The position numbers and the translations under genes are program-made. A model generated the notes under the pieces. That model was not told the DNA's origin and did no database searches. It worked only from the letters and a program-made list of their open reading frames with translations. Below are positions 1 to 7,323 of a stretch of DNA of 8,679 nucleotides, piece after piece (the stretch's first letter is position 1; every line of letters starts with the position of its first letter). Source of the stretch: JAXGPF01 sp964463985 (lineage in GTDB: Bacteria > Verrucomicrobiota > Kiritimatiellia > JAAZAB01); NCBI GenBank assembly GCA_964463985.1, contig CAYXEK010000143.1:1-8679 (forward strand). Reading direction: 5' to 3'.

Positions 1-23
1 GTTCCAATGTGCATGCTGTAAAC

Positions 24-29
24 AAGGAG
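24..29 (+). promoter_or_regulatory. Shine-Dalgarno site of the beta-helix gene
   Basis: AAGGAG lies 7 nt upstream of the ATG at 37. It is a near-perfect Shine-Dalgarno sequence and fixes the start directly before the signal peptide. No promoter can be called because only 36 bases precede the gene. Confidence 0.8.
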
Positions 30-36
30 ATGCCTT

Positions 37-1803
37 ATGAAACTATATCAAACCGTCTGGCTGGTGTTTTTAACTTTAACCTGCGCATTCGGCCAGACCA
101 CGGTTTACGTGGCGACGACGGGCAGCGACTCTACCGGCGACGGCTCGGCCGATAATCCGTACCTCACGATCAGCAACGGCGTGGCGCAGGCGACGGCGGG
201 GGACCTCGTGCTGGTCAACCCGGGCGTTTATACCCAGAACGTTAATGTTTACATCAACAAGGATATCACAGTCAGAGGAATGAATGCGCCGACCGGCGTG
301 GTAATCACCACCAGGTATCCGGATGTCAGTTATTCCACGCGCTGCGTGCGGGTGAGCAGCGCTGGCGCGGTTTTTGACGGCTTTACCCTGGAAAAGGGGT
401 ATCCGCCGAATAATGACGTCAATCAATACAGTTGCGGTGGAGGAATCCTGGTGGAAGCCGGCTTGGCGTCAAACTGCATTGTCAGGGAGAACCTGGGGTT
501 CCGCGGCGGCGGCGTGGCATTGTTCAACTCCAATGCAGTGATGCGCGGTTGCTGGATTTCGAATAATTATGCCAGCCTTGCAGGCGGGGGGGTGATGTTT
601 GGCGATCGTTACGGCGATAAAGGCGGCGCCAGCCTGCTGGATAGCGTTGTCAGCAGTAATACAACACCTGTCACCGGCGGCGGCATTTATACCAAATCCA
701 CCAATGGCGTAATTTCTAACTGCACGATTGCCGCCAACTACGTGCCAAGCACCGGCGGCGGTAATGGCGGCGGAATTTATGTGCGCGGGCCGGGCATGCT
801 GGTAACCGATTCGATTGTAAGCAACAATGCGTCCGAGGTAAGCGGCGCTGGAATCGGCGTTTATGACGTTGGATATGCCATAATCCGCAACAGCCTGATT
901 GTCGGGAATAAAGCAAGAATTGCCGGCGCTGGAATTCACGTTTATCGGACATCTCCGGCCGGTGGCGCAATGATCAGCAATTGCGTTATCAGGGGCAATC
1001 AAGCATCCGCTTCAGGACTAGCAATTTATGGCGTCGGACTTTGTGATGGTTATAGCAGCGGGGCAACATCGACGGGCAGGTTGACGGTGGTGGATACTAA
1101 AATTATAGAAAATGGTGGCGAACTTTGCCGGTTCGGCGGCGGTGTTTGGGTATATACGCATGGCACGGCGTCCTTTCATAATTGCGAAATCATCAGCAAC
1201 AGCCTTGCCTATAACTGGAGCAGCGGCGGAGGCATGCTGGTCTGCACCGGCAGCGCCAGCGTGGTCGTGCAAAACTGTTTAATCGCCGGTAATCGGACAA
1301 TCATAGGACCAAACGGGAGTGGCGGCGGATTGTTTTTCTCGGGCGAACTGGGCGCCAAATCCGGGCCGAATCCGTTGCAAGCCGCGGTGGAATCCTGTAC
1401 GATCATCGGCAATTCCGTGTCCAATGATTACGGGGGAATGAATGTGCTTGCCGGCAACATGACGGTGCTGAATTGCGTGGTGGCGTCGAATTCTGCCGGC
1501 TTGAATTATCCGGATATGCGCGGCGACACGGCTTATATTGCGCCGGTCTATTTTTCCTGCAGTCCGGCGCTGACCAACTCCGAAAACGGCAATATCACCA
1601 ATGCGCCCGGGTTTATGGATTACGCTGCCGGCGATTTCCGGTTGGCTGGCGGCTCGCCCTGCGTGAGTACGGGCACAAACCAACCCTGGATGGCCGATGC
1701 CGTGGATTTGGACGGGCGCCCGCGGCTGGACCGGTTTGTGCGGCGGACGGATATGGGGTGTTATGAATATATTCCGCCCGGGGCATTGTTTAATTTGCGG
1801 TAG
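37..1803 (+). CDS. secreted right-handed parallel beta-helix protein
   Basis: This is a 588-residue exported protein. Residues 1-20 form a signal peptide (short basic start, hydrophobic WLVFLTLTCAF core, likely cleavage near FGQ/TT). Residues 22-65 have the usual opening of secreted beta-helix proteins: YVATTGSDSTGDGS, a DNPYLTI segment and the LVLVNPGVYTQ strand. Residues about 75-490 are stacked coils marked by repeated GG[GA][IVML] turns (134, 157, 183, 214, 244, 297, 367, 397, 429) and a ladder of C-x-[IVE]-x-x-N motifs. The C-terminus (about 552-578, DAVDLDGRPRLDR then DMGCYEY) resembles the closing segment of choice-of-anchor-Q proteins, but no PEP-CTERM, LPXTG or other membrane anchor follows. 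Such proteins are often polysaccharide-binding, polysaccharide-cleaving or adhesive. No catalytic residues could be assigned, so only the fold is claimed. The next gene starts 47 bp downstream on the same strand, so co-transcription is possible. Confidence 0.9.
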   Translation: MKLYQTVWLVFLTLTCAFGQTTVYVATTGSDSTGDGSADNPYLTISNGVAQATAGDLVLVNPGVYTQNVNVYINKDITVRGMNAPTGVVITTRYPDVSYSTRCVRVSSAGAVFDGFTLEKGYPPNNDVNQYSCGGGILVEAGLASNCIVRENLGFRGGGVALFNSNAVMRGCWISNNYASLAGGGVMFGDRYGDKGGASLLDSVVSSNTTPVTGGGIYTKSTNGVISNCTIAANYVPSTGGGNGGGIYVRGPGMLVTDSIVSNNASEVSGAGIGVYDVGYAIIRNSLIVGNKARIAGAGIHVYRTSPAGGAMISNCVIRGNQASASGLAIYGVGLCDGYSSGATSTGRLTVVDTKIIENGGELCRFGGGVWVYTHGTASFHNCEIISNSLAYNWSSGGGMLVCTGSASVVVQNCLIAGNRTIIGPNGSGGGLFFSGELGAKSGPNPLQAAVESCTIIGNSVSNDYGGMNVLAGNMTVLNCVVASNSAGLNYPDMRGDTAYIAPVYFSCSPALTNSENGNITNAPGFMDYAAGDFRLAGGSPCVSTGTNQPWMADAVDLDGRPRLDRFVRRTDMGCYEYIPPGALFNLR

Positions 1804-1850
1804 TCAATTTCAAAACTGCTTTAAAATCACCTCCATCGAAGAAAATTAAC

Positions 1851-3326
1851 ATGATCAAAGCCGGTTTTTATGAAGTGGATATTTCGCCGTCGGTAATGAT
1901 GTCCTGCACGAGTTTCGATGAGGGGAGGCTGAGCAATATCGCTTCGCCGCCGAAATTGACCGCCGGGGTCTGGCGGTCCGCTGACCTGAAAATTGCCGTC
2001 GTGGGCATGGATATCTGCGCCATTCAACGGCCAGTCTGGGAAAAAGCCCGGGCCATGCTGCAAGATAAGTTCGGGTTTGACGGCCTGATCTGCGCCGCTT
2101 CCCATGCCCATTCAGCCGGCCCGGGTATCCGGGATTGGGTTTTGCCCATTGATGAGGTGGAAAAAATTGAGGATATCAAGCCCGAACTTCGGCGCCGGAT
2201 CTACAGTTTGCGCCATCCCGGCGACAAGCGGGAGTCCGTGCCGCCGGAAATCAACCAACTGTATCTGGACCTGCTGCCTTACCGGATTGTGGATGCTGCC
2301 GTATCGGCCGAAAAACGGCTGGAGGAAGTCCGGCTGATCAACGGCAGGGACATTGTCCGCGATGTCGGGCATAACCGCCGCCAGAAGATGAAGCAGGGCT
2401 GCACTTTCAGCCATGCCGGCAAGGGCAATCCCGATATTGTCGGGGATGCCGGGCCGATTGACGAGGAAGTCACAGTGCTGGGCGCGGTTAATAATCGCGG
2501 GCAGGTTATCGGAGTCATTGTCAATTACGGCTGCCATGCCACGGTTGCCGGGTCCAAAGAGGGAATTTCCGGCGATTGGCCTTTTTATTTGCGGGAAACA
2601 ATCAAAAAAAACATCAGCCCATCTACCGTTACCGTGTTCCTGAACGGCTGCTGCGGCGATGTTACCCAGGTGGACAATATCAGCCTCGATCCCCACCGGT
2701 TCGGCGAGCAATGGTGCCGGATATTGGGGCAGCGGGTGGCTTTTCCCGTGCTTGACATTCTGACGCGCGAGCCGGTGCACGAGTTTGAAACGTTGCGATT
2801 CGCTTCAGTTGATTTGCCGCTCGACTGGCGGGCAATCAGCGATGAAAAATACCGGCAGGCACTGGACCTGGTGAACCGGGAGGAGCGCGGCGTGCCCGGC
2901 TGCTGGTTCCCCATGGGCGTGGTCTTGCACAAGTGGAAAGCCAGATTGCATCCGCATGCAGTCTGCAACCTGAATGTCATTCAAATCGGCAATCTGGTGA
3001 TTGCCACCAATCCAACCGAAACATTTACAAGAACCGGGATGGATATCAAAAAGGCTTCGCCGTTTCCATTCACCATGCCGGTAGAATTAACCAATGACTG
3101 GCTGGGTTACATGGCCACCGCCGACGCTTTTGGCCCGAACGGCGGAGGGTACGAACCGCAACTTAAGCAGGGCACCGCCCTGGAAGTGGAGGCCGCCCGG
3201 AAGGTCACGGAAAAACTGTCTCAGATGATGAATGAATTCCGTCCGGAGAAAGACATTCCACCGCCTCGAATTGAAAAACTTGCCAAAACCGGCCAGAGTT
3301 GCTGGCATTCCCCGCCGGAGGATTTG
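1851..3326 (+). CDS. neutral/alkaline ceramidase-like metallohydrolase, copy 1 (stop codon lost in gap)
   Basis: There are 492 visible residues with no signal peptide, so it is probably cytoplasmic. It matches the N-terminal domain fold of neutral/alkaline non-lysosomal ceramidases. The opening KAGFYEVDISPS is typical, and zinc-site candidates occur in family order: SHAHS (H85, H87), GCHATV (H229), the Glu of NPTETF (E390) and the Tyr of LTNDWLGYM (Y420). The position of the amidase motif GDVSPN reads GDVTQV (D270, T272), so the motif Ser is Thr. The substrate is therefore unknown. The start is supported by the matching start of copy 2, although the ribosome site is weak (GAAGAAAATTAAC before ATG). 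The last residues before the gap, SPPEDL, align without gaps with the C-terminal KPEEL of copy 2, so the stop should be the next codon. Copy 1 has a short insertion near residues 120-132 relative to copy 2. Open frames running through the Ns are artefacts. Confidence 0.88.
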
Positions 3327-3426
3327 NNNNNNNNNNNNNNNNNNNNNNNNNNNNNNNNNNNNNNNNNNNNNNNNNNNNNNNNNNNNNNNNNNNNNNNNNN
3401 NNNNNNNNNNNNNNNNNNNNNNNNNN
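3327..3426. other. assembly gap (100 N)
   Basis: Exactly 100 ambiguous bases form a conventional unknown-length scaffold gap. The gap removes the stop codon of the upstream gene, the intergenic spacer and the ribosome binding site of the downstream gene. Its left edge falls on a codon boundary and its right edge on an ATG. The true spacing of the two genes cannot be known from this window. Confidence 0.98.
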
Positions 3427-4878
3427 ATGCAAGCCGGGTTTTACGAGTCGGATATAACGCCGTTTTACGATACGCGTTCCGCCACGGCCTATGATTATGG
3501 GCTCAAGCAGGGAGTCAACACGCCGTTTTCATTCTCGGCCGGCGTTTTTGAGTCCGAAGACCGCTGCGTGGCGCTGGTAGGCGCGGACCTGATCATCCTG
3601 GACCGCGCCCTGATTGATTTCGCCGAGGCCGAACTAAAAAAGCTCATGCCGCTGGATATCCTGATTGCCGGCGCCTCGCATACCCATGCCAACCCGGTAT
3701 CCACCGACTGGATGATGATGCCGGAGTCCGAAGTGTTGGAAATGGCGGATATCAAGCCGGAAGTCCGGGCGCGGGTAGCGCGTGAAATCGGGCGGGTTGA
3801 CTCGGATTACAAAATGCTCCTGCGGAAACGGCTGGTGGACGCGGTCTGGAACGCCTGGCTGCGCCGGCAGGAAGTGCGCCTGGTCATGGGCTGCGCCAAG
3901 GTGGATAACGTGGCTTATAACCGCCGGTATAAGATGAAAAACGGTCTGACAGCGACGCACGGCGGCAAGGGCAACCCGGACATTGTGGGGTATGCCGGGC
4001 CGGTGGACACGGAACTTTCAGCGCTGGGCGCGGTCAACGACGCCGGCGAGATGATCGGCGCGGTGGTCAACTTTGCCTGCCACGGGACGGTGTCGGCCGA
4101 GGACAAGTATTCCGCCGACTGGCCGTATTACATGCGCGAAACCGTCAAGCGTAATATTAATCCGCGCATGCGGGTGGTTTTTTTGAACGGGTGCTGCGGC
4201 GATGTGACCCAGATTGACAATCTCGATCCGGCTCCCGAGCCGCGCACCGAGCGCCGCGCCCTGGTTTTAGGCGAACGGGTGGGGTTCGGCGCGGTGGAGG
4301 CGTTGCGCGCGCCTGAACCGGGAAAATACAACCTGCTTAAATTCCAGCATGCCATCCTGCCGCTGGATTACCGCGCCATATCCGAGGGACGCTATCAACG
4401 CGCATTGGCGGATGTAAATGAAAAGTACGATTTAAGCAAGGATAAATGGTTGATTGGATATTACGCGCGCGATACTGTGCTGCTGTACAACCGGATGCGC
4501 AAAAAGCCGCTGTTTGATTGCGAACTCAACGCCGTGCAGATAGGCAACCTTATTCTGTTCACATCGCCCGGCGAAGTTTTTGCGCAAATGGCGTTGGACG
4601 TCAAGGCGGCGGCCAGAGCCAATGAATTCCCCTGCGTCATGGTGGCGGAACTGACCAACGGCCATGCCGGTTACATACCCACGCCGGAGGCGTTCGGGCC
4701 GGGCGGCGGCGGCTACGAGCCCAAATTCGGCGGCGGCAGTTTTCTGGAACCCGGAGCCTTTGAAAAAATCCGGGATAAATTCATCGGCTTGCTGGCCGGA
4801 TTCAAGCCCGAGCGCGCTTTGGCCAAACCCGGGAAAGCCGGCAAACCCTGGATGGCTTACAAGCCGGAGGAACTGTAA
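3427..4878 (+). CDS. neutral/alkaline ceramidase-like metallohydrolase, copy 2
   Basis: This 483-residue protein is a paralog of the upstream gene. It is about 60% identical by eye over the central block (residues about 165-265) and more divergent elsewhere. It lacks a signal peptide. The ATG directly after the gap is taken as the start because QAGFYESDITP aligns with KAGFYEVDISP of copy 1. Zinc-site candidates are SHTHA (H85, H87), ACHGTV (H219), the Glu of SPGEVF (E383) and the Tyr of LTNGHAGYI (Y416). These match the His/His/Glu/Tyr site known from bacterial neutral ceramidase. The amidase-motif position reads CCGDVTQI (D259, T261), again with Thr for Ser. The C-terminus carries a Gly-rich GPGGGGYEP loop (425-432). 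The immunoglobulin-like C-terminal domain of true secreted neutral ceramidases seems absent, given the short length. An amidohydrolase or other zinc hydrolase with a non-ceramide substrate is likely. Its stop lies 13 bp from the convergent regulator gene. Confidence 0.88.
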   Translation: MQAGFYESDITPFYDTRSATAYDYGLKQGVNTPFSFSAGVFESEDRCVALVGADLIILDRALIDFAEAELKKLMPLDILIAGASHTHANPVSTDWMMMPESEVLEMADIKPEVRARVAREIGRVDSDYKMLLRKRLVDAVWNAWLRRQEVRLVMGCAKVDNVAYNRRYKMKNGLTATHGGKGNPDIVGYAGPVDTELSALGAVNDAGEMIGAVVNFACHGTVSAEDKYSADWPYYMRETVKRNINPRMRVVFLNGCCGDVTQIDNLDPAPEPRTERRALVLGERVGFGAVEALRAPEPGKYNLLKFQHAILPLDYRAISEGRYQRALADVNEKYDLSKDKWLIGYYARDTVLLYNRMRKKPLFDCELNAVQIGNLILFTSPGEVFAQMALDVKAAARANEFPCVMVAELTNGHAGYIPTPEAFGPGGGGYEPKFGGGSFLEPGAFEKIRDKFIGLLAGFKPERALAKPGKAGKPWMAYKPEEL

Positions 4879-4891
4879 GGCAGCTTTTGGG

Positions 4892-5446
4892 TCAATCGCC
4901 GCCGCGGTTGCGTTTACCCTGAGAAGCCAGCAATCCGCGGCGCGCATGGGCAAAATATTTCCGGATGCACTTTTCGCAGGAAAATCCCGGAATGCCTTCG
5001 ACCGTGAATTTCCGGAATCCGTCCGACAAGGAGCGCCTGAGGGCGGGGCGGTTTCCGATAAAAGCCAGGAAACACACGAATTTTTCCAGGGTGGCATCGT
5101 CAATGGAATGTTCCATGCTGCCGGCGGTTGTATCGGCGGATTTGGCGTCCAGCGCCAGAATGCCGCACAGAAATTCATGAATGATTTCATGGCGCAAAAG
5201 AAGCTTTTCTGCTTTTTTTGTTCCGGCTGGCGTCAGGGTGGCCGGTTCGTATGGGCGGTAATTTATCAACCCCCGGGACGCAAGACTCTGCATGGCCGCC
5301 GTTACCGCGGATTTGGCCACCTTGAGGCTGGCGGCGATATCGCTGACGCGCGCGAAACGTTTTTCCCGCTGGTATTCGAAGATGATCCGCAGGTAATCTT
5401 CCAGCGTGGCGCTTAGTTTATCGAAGGCCTCGCGGGTGTTTTTCAT
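4892..5446 (-). CDS. DtxR/MntR-family transcriptional regulator with degenerate metal site
   Basis: This 184-residue protein has the DtxR/MntR layout. An N-terminal winged helix (about 14-75) holds the LEDYLRIIFEY helix, the RVSDIAASLKVAKSAVTAAM helix-turn-helix and a wing ending in TLTPAGTKKAE. A helical dimerization and metal-binding domain follows (about 80-145). Against Bacillus MntR, D17, H86, E112 and H113 match D8, H77, E102 and H103. However, the E11 position is Arg (R20) and the E99 position (Cys102 in DtxR) is Gly (G109). The C-terminal tail has a CEKC pair (C157, C160) followed by a basic end. The protein may sense metal through a reduced site, or redox state through the CxxC; this is inference. 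It is the last gene of the minus-strand unit, starting 12 bp after the flavoprotein stop behind a weak AAAGGG site. Autoregulation of the operon is plausible, but no classical DtxR or MntR box was found. Confidence 0.85.
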   Translation of the reverse strand: MKNTREAFDKLSATLEDYLRIIFEYQREKRFARVSDIAASLKVAKSAVTAAMQSLASRGLINYRPYEPATLTPAGTKKAEKLLLRHEIIHEFLCGILALDAKSADTTAGSMEHSIDDATLEKFVCFLAFIGNRPALRRSLSDGFRKFTVEGIPGFSCEKCIRKYFAHARRGLLASQGKRNRGGD

Positions 5447-5458
5447 GGAACCCTTTGG

Positions 5459-6814
5459 TCAATTGAGAGGATTTAACAAATCAAACGCCTGGCTGGCGGC
5501 CATTGCAATCGGCTCCCGCCCCGGGTCGGGTGACAGTTCCGGTTGGCCGGCGCAGCGCAGCGTCATCAGATCCAGCGCGGTGAGATTTCCGCGCATGGCG
5601 GCGGTGATGACGTCAATGTGCTTCATGGGGCCATCGCTGTCGCTGATTATCTGGCCGCCGATCACCTTTTGTGTTTGCTTGTCGAAGACAAGCTTGACCT
5701 TGTAAGGCCGCCGGCCCCTCATCATGGAATGCATGCTGTCGGATTCCTGTTTGGCGCAGACGACCCCGATCCCTTCCGCGGCGGCCTGTTGTTCCGTGAT
5801 GCCGGTTCCGGCGATCGCCTTGTCGAAAAATTTGGTGGCAAAGCTGTTGATGAACCCGGGATATTCGATATTGCCGCCGATAATGTTTCGGGCGATAACG
5901 CGGCCGGCGATCACGGCGTTGGGGCGCAGTTGTCCCAGCGATTGACGCCCGGTCACCCAATGGGGAAATTCAATCAAATCGCCGCCGGCGAATATTTGCG
6001 GATCGGAAGTCCGGAGGTGTTTATCCACCGCCAGTCCAAGCGATCCTTTTTTCAGGCCGGCTTGATCGGCCAGTTCCGTGTTCGGTTTGACGCCGGTCGA
6101 AACCAGTACCATCTGGCATTGAATGCGTTCGCCGGACTTCAACACCGCTTCCTCGACTCCGTGGGCGCCGGTGATTTTACCAAGGCGCTGATTCAAACAC
6201 AATTCGATGTTGTGGCTTTGCATGTATGCTTCGACGTCGGCGCTCATGTCAGGATCAATGGCTTTCGCCAGGATATGTCCAAGCATTTCCACTATATATA
6301 TCTTTATTCCGTGGCGCGCGGCCAGGTACGCGATTTCCACGCCGATCGGCCCGGCGCCCAGCATAACGGCGCTTTGAACGCGATTGGTGTTCATCCAATT
6401 CAGAATGGCGGTGGCGTCGCCGCTTTTGCGCAGCGCAAAAACTCCCGGCAGCCGGATGCCGTCAATCGGCGGCAAGACGGGATTGGCGCCGGTGGCCAGC
6501 ACGAGGATGTCGTAAGCGTAATCCCGGCCGTCCGCCGTGGTTACTTTGCGCGCGGATTTGTCAAGCGCGACGGCCTTGGAGTTGACCAGGGCGATGCCTG
6601 GTTTGGTGAACATGGAGTCGTTTTTATATGAGGGATGGACCATGACGTCGCCGCAGCAGATGTAGGGCGTCGCGCAGCGGGTCAGCAATCCTTTTTCGTC
6701 CGGTTCGCGGATGACGGTTACATTGATGTCCGGGCGCAGCTTTTTCAATGTCACAGCCGCAAGCGCCCCGGTGCCGGAACATCCGATAACAACCACGTTT
6801 TTAACTTTCTGCAT
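5459..6814 (-). CDS. FAD-dependent pyridine nucleotide-disulfide oxidoreductase (NADH oxidase / CoA-disulfide reductase-like)
   Basis: This 451-residue flavoprotein belongs to the single-cysteine group (NADH oxidase, NADH peroxidase, CoA-disulfide reductase). The FAD-binding Rossmann turn is VVVIGCSGTGALAA (residues 7-20). C47 in TRCATPY aligns with the catalytic Cys of the family's CG(I/L)PY motif. The NAD(P)H-binding turn GAGPIGVE is near residues 155-165. The second FAD motif is IFAGGD, and a C-terminal dimerization domain ends in PELSPDPGREPIAMAASQ. The ATG at 6814 is chosen over an in-frame ATG 42 bp upstream because GGAG precedes it by 6 nt and FAD proteins start this close to the turn. 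The gene lies 42 bp after the ferredoxin and 12 bp before the regulator. The ferredoxin is a likely electron partner, but the substrate (oxygen, CoA disulfide, polysulfide, ferredoxin) cannot be decided from sequence. Confidence 0.9.
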   Translation of the reverse strand: MQKVKNVVVIGCSGTGALAAVTLKKLRPDINVTVIREPDEKGLLTRCATPYICCGDVMVHPSYKNDSMFTKPGIALVNSKAVALDKSARKVTTADGRDYAYDILVLATGANPVLPPIDGIRLPGVFALRKSGDATAILNWMNTNRVQSAVMLGAGPIGVEIAYLAARHGIKIYIVEMLGHILAKAIDPDMSADVEAYMQSHNIELCLNQRLGKITGAHGVEEAVLKSGERIQCQMVLVSTGVKPNTELADQAGLKKGSLGLAVDKHLRTSDPQIFAGGDLIEFPHWVTGRQSLGQLRPNAVIAGRVIARNIIGGNIEYPGFINSFATKFFDKAIAGTGITEQQAAAEGIGVVCAKQESDSMHSMMRGRRPYKVKLVFDKQTQKVIGGQIISDSDGPMKHIDVITAAMRGNLTALDLMTLRCAGQPELSPDPGREPIAMAASQAFDLLNPLN

Positions 6815-6820
6815 GCAATA

Positions 6821-6824
6821 CTCC
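6821..6824 (-). promoter_or_regulatory. Shine-Dalgarno site of the flavoprotein gene
   Basis: GGAG on the minus strand lies 6 nt before the ATG at 6814. It decides that start against the longer reading frame opening at 6856, which has no comparable site and overlaps the ferredoxin-flavoprotein spacer. Confidence 0.75.
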
Positions 6825-6856
6825 AGAATATTGGAATTGCGGTGTAGGGCAGACAA

Positions 6857-7207
6857 TCAGATTTCAGACAAAAGCCGATCCATTTGCTCCATGCTCTGCT
6901 CCGCGACTTTGCGTTCCTTGTTAAAATAACGTTTCATGCGATCGATCAGGCTGCGTTTTTCTTCGGGAGAGTCGAAATGCGCGAGCAGGTTTTTTGTCCA
7001 TGTGACGTTGGCCGCCACGTCCATGGGAATTCTTTCGCTGTCATGGCGCACGGCGTTTTGCGGGCACAGGTCGTGGCATTGGCCGCACCGAATGCATTCT
7101 TTGTCGAAGATGGAAGCCTTGTGCGACTCCATGCGGATTGCGCCGGCGGGGCATGCATCAACGCATATGCCGCATCCTGTGCAGGCGTCCGTTTTGATCC
7201 AGGGCAT
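6857..7207 (-). CDS. dicluster 2x[4Fe-4S] ferredoxin with C-terminal helical extension
   Basis: This 116-residue cytoplasmic iron-sulfur protein has two complete CxxCxxCxxxCP motifs: C9, C12, C15, C19 (CTGCGICVDACP) and C38, C41, C44, C48 (CIRCGQCHDLCP). Both are canonical for [4Fe-4S] clusters in bacterial-type ferredoxins. A further ~65 residues follow, opening with AVRHDSERIP and becoming a charged, probably helical segment (about 80-114), which is longer than in minimal ~55-residue ferredoxins. The ATG at 7207 is chosen because AAAGGAG lies 6 nt upstream and the protein then begins MPWIKTDACTGC, a common start for this type. It is the first gene of a three-gene minus-strand unit and probably carries electrons to or from the flavoprotein downstream (inference from position). 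Confidence 0.93.
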   Translation of the reverse strand: MPWIKTDACTGCGICVDACPAGAIRMESHKASIFDKECIRCGQCHDLCPQNAVRHDSERIPMDVAANVTWTKNLLAHFDSPEEKRSLIDRMKRYFNKERKVAEQSMEQMDRLLSEI

Positions 7208-7213
7208 GGGTTT

Positions 7214-7220
7214 CTCCTTT
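7214..7220 (-). promoter_or_regulatory. Shine-Dalgarno site of the ferredoxin gene
   Basis: AAAGGAG on the minus strand is 6 nt before the ATG at 7207. It overrules the in-frame ATG at 7279, which would sit inside the predicted promoter and add 24 residues unlike any ferredoxin N-terminus. Confidence 0.8.
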
Positions 7221-7250
7221 TGGCGCGAAAGTTGATAAAGTTCGCCATAT

Positions 7251-7279
7251 ATACTAATGTTCTGGCATCTTAACATCAA
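7251..7279 (-). promoter_or_regulatory. candidate sigma-70 promoter of the ferredoxin-flavoprotein-regulator unit
   Basis: On the minus strand, TTGATG (7279-7274) is followed by a 17-bp spacer and TAGTAT (7256-7251), each matching 4 of 6 consensus bases. Transcription would start near 7244 and give a leader of about 37 nt before the ferredoxin ATG. No clear DtxR or MntR palindrome overlaps it. The call rests on consensus similarity and position only. Confidence 0.45.
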
Positions 7280-7323
7280 GCACTATCTGCGATGTTTGAA
7301 AAATCTCGAGAAAAGCGCCAGGT

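Noticed and set aside
427..1450. DNA-level tandem repeats in the beta-helix gene
   Set aside because: The repeats are at protein level (coil motifs). The nucleotide sequence of the coils is too diverged and unevenly spaced to be a DNA repeat array.
3232..3494. Open frames running through the N gap that extend both ceramidase-like proteins
   Set aside because: The Ns translate as unknown residues, and the frames beyond the gap do not match the protein. Paralog alignment places the stop at the gap start and the next start at 3427.
4432..5190. Long minus-strand frame overlapping the ceramidase-like copy 2 and the regulator
   Set aside because: It crosses two well-supported genes, has a low-complexity Pro/Ala/Arg make-up and no domain.
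5543..6631. Long plus-strand open frame of 362 codons
   Set aside because: It is antisense to the flavoprotein, whose FAD, NAD and Cys motifs are clear. It is a by-product of GC-rich codon use.
6815..6856. Longer start for the flavoprotein at 6856
   Set aside because: The extra 14 residues have no ribosome site and precede the FAD-binding turn unusually far. GGAG directly supports the start at 6814.
7208..7290. DtxR or MntR operator at the operon promoter
   Set aside because: The region was read for the known palindromic boxes. Only short, imperfect repeats such as ATG...CAT were seen.
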